Source: Poecilobothrus nobilitatus (lineage: Eukaryota > Arthropoda > Insecta > Diptera > Dolichopodidae). From it: a stretch of DNA of 64,000 nucleotides. Location: assembly GCA_947095535.1 (NCBI GenBank), contig OX352774.1, positions 28,598,496 through 28,662,495 of the forward strand, written 5' to 3'. The position numbers and the translations under genes were made by a program. The notes under the pieces were generated by a model. The model did no database searches and had not been told where the DNA came from. It saw only the letters and a program-made list of their open reading frames with translations. Shown piece by piece: positions 13,637-24,979 of this stretch; position 1 is the first letter of the stretch, and each line of letters opens with the position of its first letter.

Positions 13637-13762
13637 TTTTTCCATTAACATACTTTTTAAATTAGACTGGACAAGGAATTTGTTAGACTGATGTTTACAT
13701 ACTTTTCCATTACATACTTTTTAAATTATACTAAACAAGGAATTTGTTAGACTGATGTTTAC
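13637..13762. repeat. two-copy tandem duplication, unit about 65 bp
   Basis: A segment containing CATACTTTTTAAATTA and GGAATTTGTTAGACTGATG occurs at 13637-13701 and again at 13703-13762 with a few differences. It is a recent local duplication without coding content. Confidence 0.8.
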
Positions 13763-16700
13763 GTTTTTAAAACAAATTTTTCAATTTATTTATTAAAAGA
13801 TAAATGAATATTTCACTAATAAAATACATTTTCTACTTGAGTATCAAATGACATCAAAAAGTCAATTTGATGTTTTTTATTGTGACATACCTATAAAGGT
13901 TAGCCTAAAACTAAATGCATTAAAAAATTATTGTTGGCTTTTCCCTAAAAATTACTGTTATAGAGTAATTAATAATATGGTTAATTTAATTTTCGCGACA
14001 ACGATTAAGTGTTGTAATATGCTACTTCTTGTCAAAGTATTTTTTATTTTGTATTCATAACTCACATATAAGAAATTAAAGTCTATTATGTATTAAAAAC
14101 ATTTTTATGTATAGTATATATGTTTTAGAATATTTTTATAGATGATCTTGATTTTTATTATATAAAATTAATTTAAAAACTTCAAAAAAAAAAATTAACT
14201 ATACATTTTTTATTTAATAATTATAATAAAGTAACAATGTTGTAAACAATAAATATGGTTTAATTACTTTATTTAATTAATAATTGACAAATAATGTACT
14301 AGAATACTAAAAAAAAAAAAAAAATTAATTAATAAACTAATATTTAGATTGTATATGGATGTATTTAAAGTTATTATTAATAAATTTCTTAATTAATTTA
14401 TGTTGTTGATTATTGAATGTACATATTTCAATATAATATATATGAAATATGAAATAAAATATATATACGTTAATTTTGAATATTGATTACTTAAAAAAAA
14501 ATTTAGATAATAAAATGTAGAGCAATCAATCAAATTTTTGATTTATTTTTTGAAGACAATATTTATATATTTTACATATATTTATTACTTTTTTTTTTTA
14601 AATTAATTTTTAAAGATTTTTTTTTTTTTTCATAAAAAATAAAATTATTGTAATTTTAATCAAAAAGTTCTATCATGTCCGTTTTACGTTTTAACACATT
14701 CTCTTGAACAGAAAAACCACTTGTTTGCATTTTAAAGCATTTTTTTTTGTTTTAAGTTTAATTTAACTTTATGTTGAGTACTCCGTGAATCCCTTTTATT
14801 GAAATTTATGTTTCGGTCAACTGTTTACCTTTTATTCAGTTTTGTTTGTTTTCTTTTGTTTTTTGTTGTTTTTTTTTGTTTTTTTTTTTTTTGCAATTTA
14901 TGCAGTTAGCTGTCGTCGACCGCCCTAATTGTGTTTACATGTCTATAGGGTAAAAATTCTGATAACGGCCAAAAGAGAGCAGTTAGTTAAAGCCAATTAA
15001 ATATATACATATATATGTATATTATATTCTGTATATGTATTTATATATGTATATTTATAAAGATATAAATTTGTAAATATATACGTATAGAAAATGTATT
15101 ACATATATTAGGTATATGTATATATTCGAATGTATCTATAGAAAAAGAAAAGTAAAAAACAATAAATGAAAAAAAAAAAAATTCAAAACAGAAAAATAAT
15201 AATAAAAGAGTAACGATAAAAAGAAAAAAAAAAAAACAAAAAATACAAAATAAAAAAAATGATAAAAAATCAGAAAAAATACACTTGAAAGAAAACCGTC
15301 TTTAAGAAGTTGAACTAAAAAATCAGTTTGACTTTATTTAAATGGCGTAATTTATCCTTTTGTCGGCACATTTTGAATTACTTTTTATTTCTGTTGTTTT
15401 TCTTCTTCTTTTTTTTTTTTTGGTTTTTTTCTTTTTATATATGTACATTTTTTACTCAGTTTCTTTTTTTTTTTGTTTTTTAATTTTTCTTTTCCTTTAG
15501 TTTTCTTTTATTATTTTACTGAAATTCTCGTTTACCAGTGAAATTGCATTTTTTTATCGCATTATGGCTTGTGCTGGACCTGTTGTTGGCTGGCAGCATA
15601 TTTTTTTTTATTTTTTTCTGACTTTTTTTTTATGTTATTATTTTCGTCAAGTATAGTTTTATATGGAATATGAATTGTTGTGTTTGTACAAATGTTGTTT
15701 ATTTGTATGGTAATATCGCATATATAATATATGAAGGACGTAAGGTATAGAAAAAGGTATGTACGTTTATTTGATATGTATGTAAGTTGTATTTTCTTTT
15801 TTTCTTAATATAGTATGGTATGTCATGTTTGGCACTATACCAAGAACAAGTAGAATATATAAATATGTTCATTCAAATATGTGACTCTTATAATACTTTT
15901 GACGTTTTGAGTATAGTAAAATTGAGCAGCATAAAGGCTTTAAAAGCAATTATGTGAGAGTATTCCATGAAGTTTACGCTTTTAATATTTTCATTTTATT
16001 TCTTTTTAAATTTTATCTTTTGTTTTTGTATATACATATATCTACATACCTATACTATTTTGATTGAAGGAAAGTTTTTAGCGCCTAAATATATGATTTA
16101 ATAAAAAATACATATGTACAATTATATATTTATATATAATATGGTATGTATATAATATTATATAGTTAAAGTGAATTTATAGAAAAGCACAAAAGATAAT
16201 TATGCTGTACATATAATATGATAAGCGGTGTTTCTTTTTTGTGTGTTGTTTTTCATTTGCTTTGGTTAGAGTAGTTATATGACGACAACCACGTGTTTAA
16301 AATATTAAATAATATTTTCTTTGGTATATAAGTATAACAACATTGTAAATTTTATGGCAATACATTATATTTACCTATATTATGGTACTAAAATTGGTTT
16401 TTATTCTAAATACATATATTTCAGTTGTGATTTATATATAATAAGTATAATTAATTTAATTTCTGCTAAAAAATGTGTATACAACAAAAATTAGTACATT
16501 AATATATATGCATATTGCTAAAATTTGTTTTCGTACTTTTCCAAAAAATACAATATCCCTTATAAATATACATATACGTATTTCTAATTCAAACTTCATA
16601 TTATTTCTTTATAATACGAATCTATGTTATAATTTGTTATATCCTTTTCAAATGTATATTATTTTATCAGCTTGTATATTTAATATATGTATGCATTCGC

Positions 16701-18429
16701 ATATAATGTGCATGCATAAATGTATGTATTCAAATTAAAGCCCAAAGGGCCATCAATGAATTAAGTGGAATTGTTTTTTTTTTTTTTTGTTTTTAAGCTG
16801 CTGTGCCTTGCACTGCGTAATACAAGTTGTAAGTAGTTAATATATGAGTTGATTATTATATAGTTTAAATGACCTAAAGGGTTACACAGAAAAAATACAT
16901 ACACCTGTAAAACAAAAAAAAATACAAAAGAAAAGAATAACAATTTGCCAAAAAAAAGAAAAGGTATAACTAAAGTCGTCATATAACTTAACTATAAAAT
17001 AAAAAATACGAAAAATTTACCATTTATGTTTTTCTTCTCTGACTTATTTGTTAACATTGTGGTATTCGATATCCGAAGGATATATGGGTATAATTAAATA
17101 TAAATCTACTAAGAAACAGCAAAAGTGAATGGATTTTATAACGAATAAAGTGTAAGCAAAGCAAAAAAAAAAAATAAGCAAATATATAATATGTAAAAAA
17201 AAATTACTTTACACGCATTTTTTTTTATTTTTATTTTTGTATACTTTTCTTCTGAACACTGCTGGATACAAAGTGTTTCACCTGTGTTGATAATAATTAA
17301 TTAAATTAAAATCTTTTGATTTGTTCCATAATCATAAAATAATTAAAAAAAAAAGCATTTAAAAATGTGTAACATGTAGAGATACTTTTATATATACATA
17401 TAACATCATTTTCAACCGATTACTTGAGATATAAGAATACATATATATAATATATAGTAAAAAAGATATTAACACTATATGAGCAATTTCCTTTTAATTT
17501 TAAATTCCAATTATAAATAATCAATTTAAAAAGTAACATAATTTTTGATTAAATCATACAAAGTTCTTAAAAATAAAAAAAAATAAATAAATGGCGCCTT
17601 TAATAAGATTTTAAAAGGATTTTAATATATTAATGCGTAAAATATATATAAAAAAATATACATATATATGTACATATTTATAACCAGAACATAAATATGT
17701 ATATATTATTTTATAGAACGGAAAGAATAAGTATAGAATAGACACATTTTGATAAATTATAAATATTGTATATTATATATTATAGTATATTATATATACT
17801 ATACATATATAGGTATTTATAGTATCTATGTTACCAGATTATATATTTATGTATTCCTGTAATATAACATATGTAATGATACTTGTTCAAAATATCTTAT
17901 AATATGAAACATCAAAGTAAAACCGACATAACATCACCTATATATTATTCTGACTTTGACTCTATCACTTGCTGCTTCTTCCTTGTTTGTTACAAAAATA
18001 AAATAAAAAAAATAAAAGCGAAAAAAAAAACAAAAAACAAATCAAAAAAAAAAGAACATTATAAATAATCTAAGAAAAATCTAAGTAAAACAAAAAAAAA
18101 ACAAAACAAAAATGCCTTTTCTAATTGTATAAACAAGACGAGGGAACGTGATAGATAATTTATACGTGATATGGTAGAAATCGTTATATAGAGTTAAACA
18201 TTTGGCTACTATTTGTTATTTAGCCAAATAAAAATTTATATATAGCTAATTCTTTTTCAAATAAAAAATTTTATTTAAAAAATAATATAAAACAATGTAA
18301 AATGTTAAATTTTTAAGTTAGTTAAGTTTAAATTGATTATACAAAAACTATGATTAAATGGGAGTAAACTAAATTATCATATTATTACAACCATAAGTGA
18401 ATAAGTAAACATATTATATTGTGGAGTCC
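13763..18429. other. AT-rich DNA with two GC-elevated patches
   Basis: No supported gene. GC-elevated patches lie at about 14895-14990 (with GTCGACCGCCCTAATTG) and 15520-15605. The rest is long T/A homopolymers, many ATATGTATAT-type tracts (15000-15130, 16020-16160, 17640-17860) and A-rich runs. The islands may be conserved regulatory DNA of Notum; nothing in the sequence alone proves this. Confidence 0.45.
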
Positions 18430-18780
18430 TGAATTGGTTTTTTGCTTTAGATTCGTAATCTATTTATAATCAAACTTCCCATTTATCATAAGTTCGATTC
18501 TCGCCCAGTACACGAATTGCTGCCCAGTGTAGTTTTTATTTTTTTTTTCCCCAAGGAAGGTGGGAATCTTCCAAAAACACCAAAAATTCCCCCTTGGAAG
18601 TGTCAGATTTTTAATGACTAAACCAGACTCAGTCTTTAGCCAATTTAATCGGATCAAACCACTACCTGCTATCGCAGTATATTGGCTAGGGAGTAGGGAT
18701 AGGAAAGGATAGAAAAATAGAATGCGGAAACATTGGATTGGTAGTGGGATTGTAAGGAAACAATTATTCCGCCTATATAG
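18430..18780 (+). mobile_element. SINE-like element, family 2, copy A
   Basis: The left part ends in AAGTTCGATTCTCGCC, which resembles a tRNA B box, so a tRNA-derived head is likely. The body matches 54372-54590 closely: a C-run/G-run region, then CCCCCTTGG, then TAATGACTAA, GCAGTATATTGGCTAGGGAG, GGATAGGAAAGGATAG, and an end at CCGCCTAT. The long minus-strand open frame inside (18460-18657) is a by-product of the repeat. Direction is inferred from the head-then-body order. Confidence 0.7.
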
Positions 18781-21024
18781 TTTTACAAAAAAATAAAAAT
18801 AAAATTATTTTTTAAACTTAAACAAGATATATAAATTAAAATATTATATCTGTTCTATGACAATATTATACAAATTGTTTGAATTTGTTCTAAAATTTTT
18901 CAGAATAGTTCCTATATTTTTATTTAAGTGTTTAGCAAAATTATTCATATACGATAAACTCACATCTTTCAAATAATATAAGGATAAGAGTTAATCTAAT
19001 GTTAAAAATCCCTATACTCTTTGCAGAACTATTAATAAGGAAAAAAAACATGTGAGTAGCGACACATGTGTTACTTAGCCTTTTGATTTACCAAAACATG
19101 CCTTTTTATTTATATAAAAACTTAAGAAATTAAAGAGATATTATTTGACAATTATAATTTTTTTTTTTAAATAATTTGTAACAGTTGTTAATTTCTTATA
19201 CCGTTATAATGTATAGATTGTATATGCATTATAACGGTATACATTCAAAATACAAGAAATATGTATACATAATTTAGGGATATCTGCTATTTAAATCCAA
19301 AATCGTATATATATACCCGAAAACTCACGTTACCTATATATTTGTTATAGTTTATGACGAAGAAAAAAAAAAAACAAGATTAAATTTTCTTTTCACACTA
19401 TAAATACATAAATATGTACTATTAAAACTTATCAACCAGATCTCATAATAATTTCATTTGTTTTTAATCTCTAGATATTATTTTTTATATGCATACATCC
19501 ATACATATATGTATATACCACCTCTCTATTACATTTTATATATTCATAAACTAATAAATGAATGAACTATTAAATACTTTGAGGCTACAAAAACTAAACC
19601 ATTAACTTATCTTAAAAATTATATCTAATTACATTGATGTATCTATAAACACTATTATATCTTCTTTTAAAATTGATACCATCGGATTTTCTTTGATTTT
19701 TCTTTTGAAAAAAAAAAAAAAAAAAGTTGAAATATAAAACAAAAATAAATTGCCTCTGAGGAAAGTCCATCAATCACTCAACCCCAGTAGCTTTCGGAAT
19801 ATACAAAAACAAAATGAAAAACAAAAAAAATAAGAAAAAAAAAAACTTTAAACATAAACAAATTGTAATATCCAATAAAACGAATGAATAAATCGAGTGA
19901 GGGGGGAAGGGAAATTAATGAAATGGTTCGCATATAATACGAATCATTTAGATTATAAGTATTTGGAATACCGCGTTAAAAATGTTTTTGTTTATTATTT
20001 GTAGATTATTTGCATGTTAATTTTTCTTTACAATTTTTGTAATATTTTTTTTTTTGTTTTTTTTTTAATTTGATTTATGAATTTAAACAATTAAAATTTG
20101 AAACAAAAAAAAAAAAAAACAAAATTGAAGGATCATTTATAATATGCACGATATTTTACTCTCTTGTAAAATATATTTTTTATATATACATAGGTATAAA
20201 TTCAATTTTACTATCGCATATGTATACATACCCACATAGTATTTAAGTAAAATGATTTAAAATACTTATGTATATAAAAATTTTCAATATATTTTTTTAT
20301 AAAATAAAGAAAAAAATTGCCTTGTGTAGTAAAAATATATAATATAATACTTAAAATCATAAATTTATTAATTAAGTATTAATATTTATTAATTAAGCAA
20401 AAAAAAAAAAAAATTACTTAATGGGTCTAATTTATATCACGATTTTTCCGCTCGATTTTTCGAACGAGTTAAGTAGGCCGCTTTATAATCTTTTGTGAAA
20501 ATTCCATTATTTTGCATTGAAAAATTCTTCTGTTTTTTTTTTTTTGCATTATATATAATATGAAAAATTTAAATTCTTTCACTTAACTAGACAGTATATG
20601 GCTTTCCAAATATACAGAATTCAATTATTGATAGTGGAAATTAAATATTTACTAGCTTCAGACTTGCTTTTTACTACAATGGCTTTCAATGGCTTCAAAA
20701 ACTTTCAAAAGTTTTTCAGAATGAACAACTTATTTTTTTATTCCATTTTTTTTTTTAACTGAAGACAAGCACTTCCGGTTTCCTCATGAATCTTGATTCA
20801 TTGTGATTCAGTTCGCTAAATTACATGTTTAGGTATTTGGTATCAATTATACATTGTTAATTTAGTAACTATGATAAATTAACTAATAATTTTATCATTT
20901 AATAATTATGTTATGTTCATTATTTTGTTAACTTAACTACGAGTAACCTATTAAAAATTAGGCATGCAAATATATACAACTTATAAAGTAGGTACTTTTA
21001 ATATTAATCATATACAAACTACGG
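18781..21024. other. AT-rich DNA with one strong palindrome
   Basis: No supported gene. It contains the 15-bp-arm palindrome at 19197-19241 and a moderately GC-richer stretch at about 19750-19980. The remainder is A/T runs. Confidence 0.5.
19197..19241. repeat. perfect inverted repeat, 15-bp arms, 15-nt loop
   Basis: TATACCGTTATAATG at 19197-19211 is followed after 15 bases by its exact reverse complement, CATTATAACGGTATA, at 19227-19241. The perfect pairing, including the CCG/CGG step, exceeds what AT-richness alone explains. The role is unknown. Confidence 0.85.
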
Positions 21025-22182
21025 GAATGTCTCAAAATCCCAAATCACAAAATCCCAAAGTAACAAAATCCCAAAATTTCAAAATCCCAAAGTTACAAAA
21101 TCTCAAACACAAAATCCCAAAATTAGAAATTTTCAATGTTAACTTTCAAAATAGATTTCCTTCATATACAAACGTAAAAATTTTAAAAAATTTACTATTT
21201 TTCATAGAGATTTAATGTCAAAATTTAATATTTTTGTATGAAAACCTGAATGCATTGGCATACTTCAGGTATTGGTTTTAGAGTTGGATTCAAAATCAGA
21301 GTTCCAATAATTTTATTAGCGGGGATTTGAGGGCGGTAGCCTCCTATTCATTTAAAATTAATTTCTTTCATATAAAAATATCGAAATTTTTACAAAATTT
21401 ACTATTTCTTCTAAATTTAATATATTTCATATATGAAAAAGTAAAAATTTAATTATTTTATGAAATTGATATACGTACGGTCATACTATAAGTATTGATT
21501 TTAAAGTAGGATTCAAAATCAGGATTACCTCCTTTTACGGAAGTATTATACATTCGTGTACACGAGATTCTAAATTAGGATGGGGTTTAGAGTTGCTTTT
21601 AAAATTAGGGTTGCCGCTTTTTCCAGAGGATTTACACATTAGTGTATGTCAGATTTTGAATTAGGAGATATTTTAGAGTTGGTTAAAAAAGCAGGATTAC
21701 CCCATTTTCCGGTGTTTTTATATATGTACTTGTGTACGCGAGATTGAATTAAGCAGGTTTTTAGAGTTGGTTATAAAATCAGGGTTGATCGCTTTTCCGG
21801 AGTATTTATATGTATCCGGATTTTTACATAATATTGTCTATTATTTTGATTGTACATGTTTGGATTTTGAAATTTCGGATTTTGACGCATCTGGATTTCG
21901 TAAGTTTGGATTTTCATGCATTTGGATTTTGAAAGTTTTGATTTAAATATTTGGATTTTGAAAGTTTGGATTTTAAAATTTAAATATTCTAGCAGAACCT
22001 ATGAGGTTAAGTGTTTCCACCTTTGATTCGTTACGGATAGAAAGTAAAGAAATATATCTGTTTCGATCGTGTTTCGGTCTACCTGTTTTTTTTTTATAAT
22101 TTCGTACCCAACCCGAATAAGGTTTCGTAATTTGGGATTTTGTAATTGGGATTTTGTGATTTGGGATTTCCTACCCAACCCA
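21025..22182. mobile_element. foldback element F1 with AAAATCCCAAAT arms
   Basis: The left arm (21029-21125) is a tandem series of AAAATCCCAAAT variants. The right arm (about 21840-22182) carries the reverse complement, as TTGGGATTTTG and TTTGGATTTTGAAAG variants. The outermost right sequence, read inward, gives TTGGGTAGGAAATCCC and TTGGGTACGAAA; the latter also starts element F2. The interior holds about three tandem copies of a core unit (listed separately). At 21290-21380 it has a stretch shared with 48628-48720. There is no coding capacity. Confidence 0.75.
21515..21810 (-). repeat. tandem core units of foldback family, period 86-88 bp
   Basis: Units begin near 21515, 21601, 21687 and 21775. 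Each reads AAAATCAGGRTTGCC, then a TTTTCCGGAGTATTTA-like segment, then a GTGTACRCGAGATT-like segment, then AATTAGG and TTTTAGAGTTGG. In the opposite orientation the same unit is found at 45668-45830 and in several other foldback interiors of this window. Spacing is regular and divergence moderate, so local tandem amplification occurred within the element. Confidence 0.8.
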
Positions 22183-24979
22183 CAACCTACAATTATTTTG
22201 TAGTTTTATACTACTTGAACTACTGTTATTTTCTGGATTTAAGTGTTAGTTGAAGTCAACATTAATATTAAAAAAGTCAAACTGTTAGGTGTCCTCTCGC
22301 AGTTGCCTCGGTATTAGCTTAAAATTTCAATTAATCTTTGGACTTTGGAAATGTAAAATGTTAAAAATCTGTACACATCTCAAATTTTTCGCATTTTCTA
22401 TAAACCTTCTAATCTCAAATAGATGCCGTTGATAATAACATTTTTATAAAATTAATTTCATTCATTCATGAAATTAAACATAAGCAAAACATAATTTTAA
22501 AATTTATAGGTAGAATATTTTTAATATGTGCTTTTTATTATTTACTCCGATATTTTCCTACAATCATGACTCAACAAGATTAACAAGTTCACAAATCAAA
22601 AATAATAATAAATTTAAAAAATCAAAGTTTCAAAAAGAAATTAGGAACCAAATAGAAAACTATAGGAAAATATATATCCAGGATATTATTAAATTATTTT
22701 GTAAAAGTTTGTATTATATTATATATGTATGTACATACTAACATATGTACGTATATATAAGTACCATATTTCTCAAATGTCAATCAAAAAAAAAAAGAAA
22801 AAAAAATATTAGAAATACTTTTGTGCGTTTATTAAAATATCGTATTATGTATTTTTTTTACAAGTTCTAAAAAAGCATACAAAGTTAGTAATTATCTAAA
22901 TATAAATATATACACACAATAATATATAATTATGTATAAAAGTACCTACATAGGTACATATATGCATAAATATACGAAATCAGCTTTTTAATTTCTCATT
23001 AATCTTCTCTCCAAAAAAAAAAAGAAAATTAAACAACAAAAACACAAAATAAAATACGAATATACGATCAACAATGCAGTATAAGTCAGTAAATATAATT
23101 TTAATATACATAGGTACATATCTACTTACTTATATACAATATATGGATGAATAAATACATCCATACATATACTTTTTGTATATACCTATATAATAATAAA
23201 ATAAAAAAAAACATACTTATATAAATTATTTCAAAAAGTATGCCTGCCGTGCGGTGTGATGATCATCATCATCATCGCCATAATAATATTGATATTGATT
23301 ATGATTATAAATGATAATAATGTTATTGATGATGATAATAATGATGATTTTGCCTGAAGATTCAAAAGAACGTAAACATGCTGTTTAAGCGGAATCTCTT
23401 TGATCAGAACGCGAGCAAGGAGCTCTGTGATTACATCAAAGAGTTTTTACCGCCACCAAAATGATAAAGAGAAAAAAGTACCTATATAACAAGAAAATAA
23501 AAAAAAAAAAAAGAAAACAATTAAAATAAACGTGCAATAATATCAAAACAACTACAATTACATGCATACATACATAATACATATAAACAGTTCATGGAAT
23601 TAATACACAAAACAAAAAAGAAAAACAACACAACACATGTTTAAAAAACCCAAATAAAATAAAAAGCCAACAAAAATAAAATAATATATTATTGAATCAT
23701 ACATATCTGTTCATACAGAAATATATATAGGTATTAGGTGTGTAGGTTTAAAACAGTGTTATCTTAAATCACACAATGTACTTTAAGAATGTATAACTTT
23801 TATAAGTAAATATAATATGCATGCATATTTTTTGTTGCTACATTCTATCTATACAGGTAATCCAATTGACTTATTTTTATATTAATTTTACTTCTATGCC
23901 TCTCCTCTATACAAATTTATTGATATATTTTTATGTAAATACATACTAAAAAACTGGAATACAAGTCCAATGTATGTGTAGACAGATATTTATGTAGAGA
24001 TTTTTATTTATACCGGCAAAATGTTTTTATTTTAAAGAAAAAAATTAAAAACAAAATTAAAAATATTGTGCTATTTAGTATTTATTGTGCCAACTGCCAT
24101 TAAAAAAGAAATAAGAACTAAAAAACGATAACACAATATAATGTTGTATTTGTATTATTGTATGCCAATATTGTATTTATTTATTTTTTATTTTTGAATG
24201 GAATTTAAAATTTACGATATTTCTAATTTTGTATGTACATATAAAAGTTATTTAGTACTAAAAACGATATTATTGTTTTTCATATAAAATGTGGATATTG
24301 TAATCAGCTGATTGAAGCAAAGTGTATACATATTATGTATAAATATATGATCCATACATAATATAAAACAGTATTGTATTATTATTATAACTTATAACTT
24401 AAGTATTTGATAAATTGGTTTGTATTTAAGTTAATTTCTGGTATGGCTTACTTATTTATATTTTTATATTAATATTTAAAATAAAAAGCTCTGATATATG
24501 TATGTACATGACCGATTTAAGTTGCAGGGAAATAATCAAAAAAAGATATATGTATGTATGTTTGTATGTACCTATATATGTACATATTGAATGTTAAAAT
24601 TTTTCAAACTTCTTTACAAACTGATGATCGATTAAGTCCCCTTTTAATGTAACCAAATGCAACCTTACAAATGGACTGTATCTCATGAAAACACTTTGTT
24701 CTTGAAAAATGTTTAAAGCCCAAATTTAAATTTCTTTACATAAAAACCCATATTGGCTTTAATCATAATGTTAACTTAGCGGTTTACTTTGATTAGAAAA
24801 GACTAGGTAGTTCATAGTAACTTTAATAATTTTCTATTAAATTATTATTAGAAAATATTTTCTTAATACAGTTTTTAGATTTATTAACATTTAATACTTT
24901 TCAATATATGTACCTAGGTACTTACTACAGAGAATTATTGATTTTTAATTATGACGTATTTTTTTTATTTTTTTTGCAG
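22183..24979. other. AT-rich DNA directly upstream of the Notum coding exons
   Basis: Apart from the island at 23250-23464 no gene-like signal is seen. It contains (TATG)n and A-rich tracts. The end of the stretch is the T-rich tract and CAG acceptor of the intron that precedes the first visible Notum exon (acceptor AG at 24978-24979). An earlier Notum exon carrying the start codon must lie somewhere 5' but cannot be pinned down. Confidence 0.55.
23371..23464 (+). promoter_or_regulatory. candidate Wnt-response element or small ORF, 1.5 kb upstream of Notum exon
   Basis: The patch is near 45% G+C inside DNA of about 20%. It contains CTCTTTGATCAGAACG and, 40 bases on, ACATCAAAGAGTTTTTACCG running into CCACC. 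That gives two TCF-type cores in opposite orientation plus a Helper-like GCC-rich motif. In flies Notum is a direct Wingless target with TCF/Helper elements, so an enhancer is an attractive reading. The same bases also form a 28-codon ATG ORF (23378-23464) with Kozak-like AAACATG, beginning MLFKRNLFDQN and ending EFLPPPK. Both readings cannot be separated from one sequence. Confidence 0.4.

Noticed and set aside
21029..21125. CRISPR-like array
   Set aside because: The repeats are 10-14 bp with almost no spacers and the genome is eukaryotic; it is a foldback arm.
24908..24979. ATG at 24908 as the Notum start
   Set aside because: The sequence up to 24979 ends in a T-rich tract plus CAG, a clear splice acceptor, and the encoded peptide does not resemble Notum. 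The true start should lie in an upstream exon.
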